From: Bacillus sp. (in: firmicutes)
GTDB taxonomy: Bacteria; Bacillota; Bacilli; Bacillales; Cytobacillaceae
NCBI GenBank assembly: GCA_031177865.1
Contig: JAPSKD010000003.1
Span: 1-64,000 of the forward strand
Reading direction: 5' to 3'
Length of the DNA: 64,000 nt
The notes under the pieces are model-generated. The model saw nothing but the letters and a program-made list of their open reading frames with translations. It had not been told where the DNA came from and did not search any database. Positions within the stretch are counted from its first letter, which is position 1; the number at the start of each line of letters is the position of its first letter. The translations under genes were made by a program, and so were the position numbers. Below, piece by piece: positions 59,644-64,000 of this stretch.

Positions 59644-59828
59644 TTCTTCTTTATCCACTTAATCGCCCTTGAATATAGTATTCCTAACAATGCGTATAGA
59701 ACAACTACCACCACTGCAGTCCAAATTCGTTCTTGTATCACACCATCAGCATACAAAACTGGGCCTAGCCCAAAGAAAGTAACAAGTAAAATGAGAATGA
59801 TAAAAAAAGCATGAACTAGAAATTTCAT
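59640..59828 (-). CDS. Small two-TM membrane protein
   Basis: 62 aa, two hydrophobic segments, basic C-terminus. Confidence 0.55.
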   Translation of the reverse strand: MKFLVHAFFIILILLVTFFGLGPVLYADGVIQERIWTAVVVVVLYALLGILYSRAIKWIKKK

Positions 59829-59931
59829 AAAAAATCACCACCAATTGGTCTTCTTATCCTACAAGACGTTGATTCTCCGTACGTTGTTACAAACTTGTAA
59901 TATTGGACTAGCTGTTTTTGATTAAGGGTGG

Positions 59932-60078
59932 ATTGTGACCGAAATTTCACTTCTTTCACCTTTTCGGTCACAATTATCATGTTATTGTGACCGTATTCCT
60001 GCTCCTTCCTCTTTTTCGGGCACAATTACCACTTTATTGTGACCGTATTCCTGCTCCCTCCAGTTTTTTGGGCACAAT
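59932..60078. repeat. Tandem hairpin array, 52-bp period, 3 units (ATTGTGACC...GGKCACAAT)
   Basis: GTGACC at 59935, 59987, 60039; each closed by GGTCACAAT or GGGCACAAT. Confidence 0.8.
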
Positions 60079-60121
60079 CAATAGATTCAGCCACAAGGAT
60101 ACCAATTTTTATAAAAGAAAA

Positions 60122-60160
60122 TCCCGGCCTCATGTACCGAATGAGGCCGGGTTTTCTAAT
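60122..60160 (-). terminator. Terminator of tyrS
   Basis: CCCGGCCTCATtcggtacATGAGGCCGGG. Confidence 0.8.
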
Positions 60161-60162
60161 AA

Positions 60163-61690
<1,528 letters not shown>

Positions 61691-61830
61691 ATTTATAACT
61701 TATAGAATTTTTACCATAAATTATTTCCACTGTCAAACAGAAATTGGTAATATCAGAAAAATGTAGAAGTTTGTCATTTCTACAATCATCATTATGCTAT
61801 AATATATGTGATTTTAAAAGAGGTGATTCG

Positions 61831-64000
61831 ATGAACGATAAATTTCAAGCGTGGATAGAGAAACTGAAATCCATTTCTAACTTGTTTACCCATAAAAAGA
61901 CAGTAAAAAGTGCACGTATTACGTACCAGGTCTTTTGGAACCTTATGCTGCTGATTATAACTGTCGTCATTCTTGGGGGAGCATTTGCAGGAGGTGTGGG
62001 TGCAGGATATTTTGCCTCGCTTGTTAAGGATGAGCCTGTCCGGTCTTATGACAGCATGAAAAAGGATATTTATAATTATACGGAAACATCGGACTTATAT
62101 TTTTCTGACAATGTTTATCTTGGAAAGCTGCGTACAGACCTAGAACGGGAAGAAGTAAAAATTGATCAAGTATCAGACTACCTTGTAAAAGCAGTAATTG
62201 CAACAGAGGATGAGTATTTCTACAAACACAAAGGGGTTGTCCCAAAAGCGGTTTTGCGAGCACTTTTCCAAGAAGTAACAAATTCTGCTATTCAAACAGG
62301 TGGTAGTACGTTAACACAGCAATTAATCAAAAACCAAATCTTAACGAATGAGGTTTCATTCGAAAGGAAAGCAAATGAAATCTTACTGGCACTGCGTCTA
62401 GAGAAATTTTTTAGCAAAAAGGAAATTCTAGAAGCTTACTTAAACGTTTCAACCTTTGGAAGAAATTCATCTGGTAAAAATATCGGCGGTGTTCAAGCCG
62501 CAGCAAATGGAATATTTGGGAAAAACGCGAGCGAATTAACCCTTCCACAAGCTGCCTTTATTGCAGGTTTACCACAAAGTCCCTTTGGCTACACACCCTT
62601 TACAAGAGAGGGTACTGTAAAAAACAATTTAGAACCAGGGCTTACCCGAATGAAAACGGTTTTAAAAAGAATGTATGATGGCGGTCACATCACTGAAAAG
62701 CAATATGCTGAAGCTGCAGCCTATGATATTACAAAGGATTTTATTCCAGCAAGCGACAACCCGCTTGAAAAATATCCATACTTATCATTTGAAATTGAAA
62801 AGCGAGCCGTCGAAGTATTGACCAATGTATTGGCGAAAAACGAAGGTTATGAAGAAAAAGATTTAAAGGAAGATGAAAATCTTTATTATAAATACCGAAC
62901 ATTAGCTAAGCAAAACTTAAGACAAAATGGATACGAGATTCACACAACGATTAACAAAGAAATATATGATGTATTTCAGACTGTTAAGAATAACTACCCT
63001 AACTATGGACCTGATAAGCAAGAAACGAAACAGGATCCTGAAACAGGTGAAACAATCACTGTCATGGAGCCCGTTGAAGTCGGTGCTATGCTTATCGAGA
63101 ATAAAACAGGGAGAATCATCAGTTTTGTCGGTGGACGAGACCATAATAAACAGGAGCTTAATCATGCGACGAGTGCTGTGAGACAAAATGGTTCTACGAT
63201 GAAGCCATTACTTGTTTATGCACCTGCCATTGAATTGGGGAAAGCATCACCAGGTACACCTTTACCGGATGTAGCCTTAAGGCTTGACCCTTCCAGTTCA
63301 AAACCATGGCCTAACAACTATGACAGGCGATACAGCGGTATCACATCAGCCAGATATGCACTAAAAAAATCTTATAACGTACCTGCTGTTAAATTGTATA
63401 AAGATATCATTGACCAGCAGCCTGCAAAGTATCTTGAAAAAATGGGCTTTACATCCTTAAGAAGCGAGGATTATACCAATCTCTCAACCTCTATTGGATC
63501 AATGAAAAATGGCGTAACAGTCGAAGAAAACACCAACGCCTTTGGAACCTTTGCGAATCAAGGTAAATTTATTGATGCGTACATGATCGAAAAGATTGTC
63601 GATAAAAACGGCAAGACCATTTACCAACATGAAGTACAGCCTGTTGACGTGTTTAAACCGCAAACAGCGTTTTTAACACTTGATATGATGCGGGATGTAA
63701 TTAAAAGTGGTACAGCTGCTGGTATTAACAGTAAGCTGAAGTTTAGGGCTGATTGGGCAGGTAAAACAGGAACTGGGCATGATTATCATGACGCTTGGTT
63801 TGTGGCTACCAATCCAAATGTAACCTTCGGAATCTGGACTGGCTATGATACACCAAAATCATTAAAAACCGGCGGAATGTCCTACTCACAGAGGACAAAT
63901 AATTTATGGGCTGAATTAATTAATGCCGCATATGATATTAAACCTGAGTTAATTAATCCTTCTGAATCATTTCCTGTACCAGAGGGAATAGTAAAGCGTT
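61831..64000 (+). CDS. Class A penicillin-binding protein (transglycosylase/transpeptidase), truncated by window end
   Basis: AVIATEDEYFYKHKGVVPKAVLRALF...GGSTLTQQLIKNQ glycosyltransferase motifs; later SKxK/SxN/KTG-type region (GKTGTGHDYHDAWF); RBS AGAGGTG. Confidence 0.95.
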   Translation, partial: MNDKFQAWIEKLKSISNLFTHKKTVKSARITYQVFWNLMLLIITVVILGGAFAGGVGAGYFASLVKDEPVRSYDSMKKDIYNYTETSDLYFSDNVYLGKLRTDLEREEVKIDQVSDYLVKAVIATEDEYFYKHKGVVPKAVLRALFQEVTNSAIQTGGSTLTQQLIKNQILTNEVSFERKANEILLALRLEKFFSKKEILEAYLNVSTFGRNSSGKNIGGVQAAANGIFGKNASELTLPQAAFIAGLPQSPFGYTPFTREGTVKNNLEPGLTRMKTVLKRMYDGGHITEKQYAEAAAYDITKDFIPASDNPLEKYPYLSFEIEKRAVEVLTNVLAKNEGYEEKDLKEDENLYYKYRTLAKQNLRQNGYEIHTTINKEIYDVFQTVKNNYPNYGPDKQETKQDPETGETITVMEPVEVGAMLIENKTGRIISFVGGRDHNKQELNHATSAVRQNGSTMKPLLVYAPAIELGKASPGTPLPDVALRLDPSSSKPWPNNYDRRYSGITSARYALKKSYNVPAVKLYKDIIDQQPAKYLEKMGFTSLRSEDYTNLSTSIGSMKNGVTVEENTNAFGTFANQGKFIDAYMIEKIVDKNGKTIYQHEVQPVDVFKPQTAFLTLDMMRDVIKSGTAAGINSKLKFRADWAGKTGTGHDYHDAWFVATNPNVTFGIWTGYDTPKSLKTGGMSYSQRTNNLWAELINAAYDIKPELINPSESFPVPEGIVKR

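Noticed and set aside
59825-60025. 66-aa ORF on the minus strand
   Set aside because: Its coding potential comes from the 52-bp hairpin array
62024-62281. ORFs antisense to the penicillin-binding protein gene (also 62917-63186)
   Set aside because: The + strand frame is a clear conserved PBP; antisense ORFs lack supporting signals

Overview
64 kb of low-GC Firmicute (Bacillaceae-like) core chromosome. Gene order matches, from memory, the B. subtilis dnaI-dnaB-nrdR-speD-gapB ... polA-phoRP-mdh-icd-citZ-pyk-pfkA-accAD-malic enzyme-dnaE ... ackA-tpx-sppA-nadK-thiI-iscS-ezrA-refZ-rpsD-tyrS segment. Most genes are on the minus strand. I saw no prophage, transposase, CRISPR array, defence island, biosynthetic cluster, rRNA or tRNA gene. 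The window is mostly ordinary core genome, and the interest lies between genes: (1) a FadR/GntR regulator gene between the malic enzyme gene and accDA, with the same 11-bp palindrome TGGTCAGACCA upstream of both units; (2) two distant arrays of hairpins with a 52-bp period and a compensatory stem change (ATTGTTACC/GGTAACAAT versus ATTGTGACC/GGTCACAAT); (3) a ~190-nt structured RNA candidate with its own sigA-type promoter and terminator between pepQ-like and ald, resembling 6S RNA; (4) a modular family of ~150-250 bp intergenic repeats (5 copies); (5) a GC-rich MITE-like palindrome; (6) a NERD-domain pseudogene with three lesions; (7) consensus CcpN and CcpA (cre) operators. Product names come from recognising the supplied translations; no searches were run.
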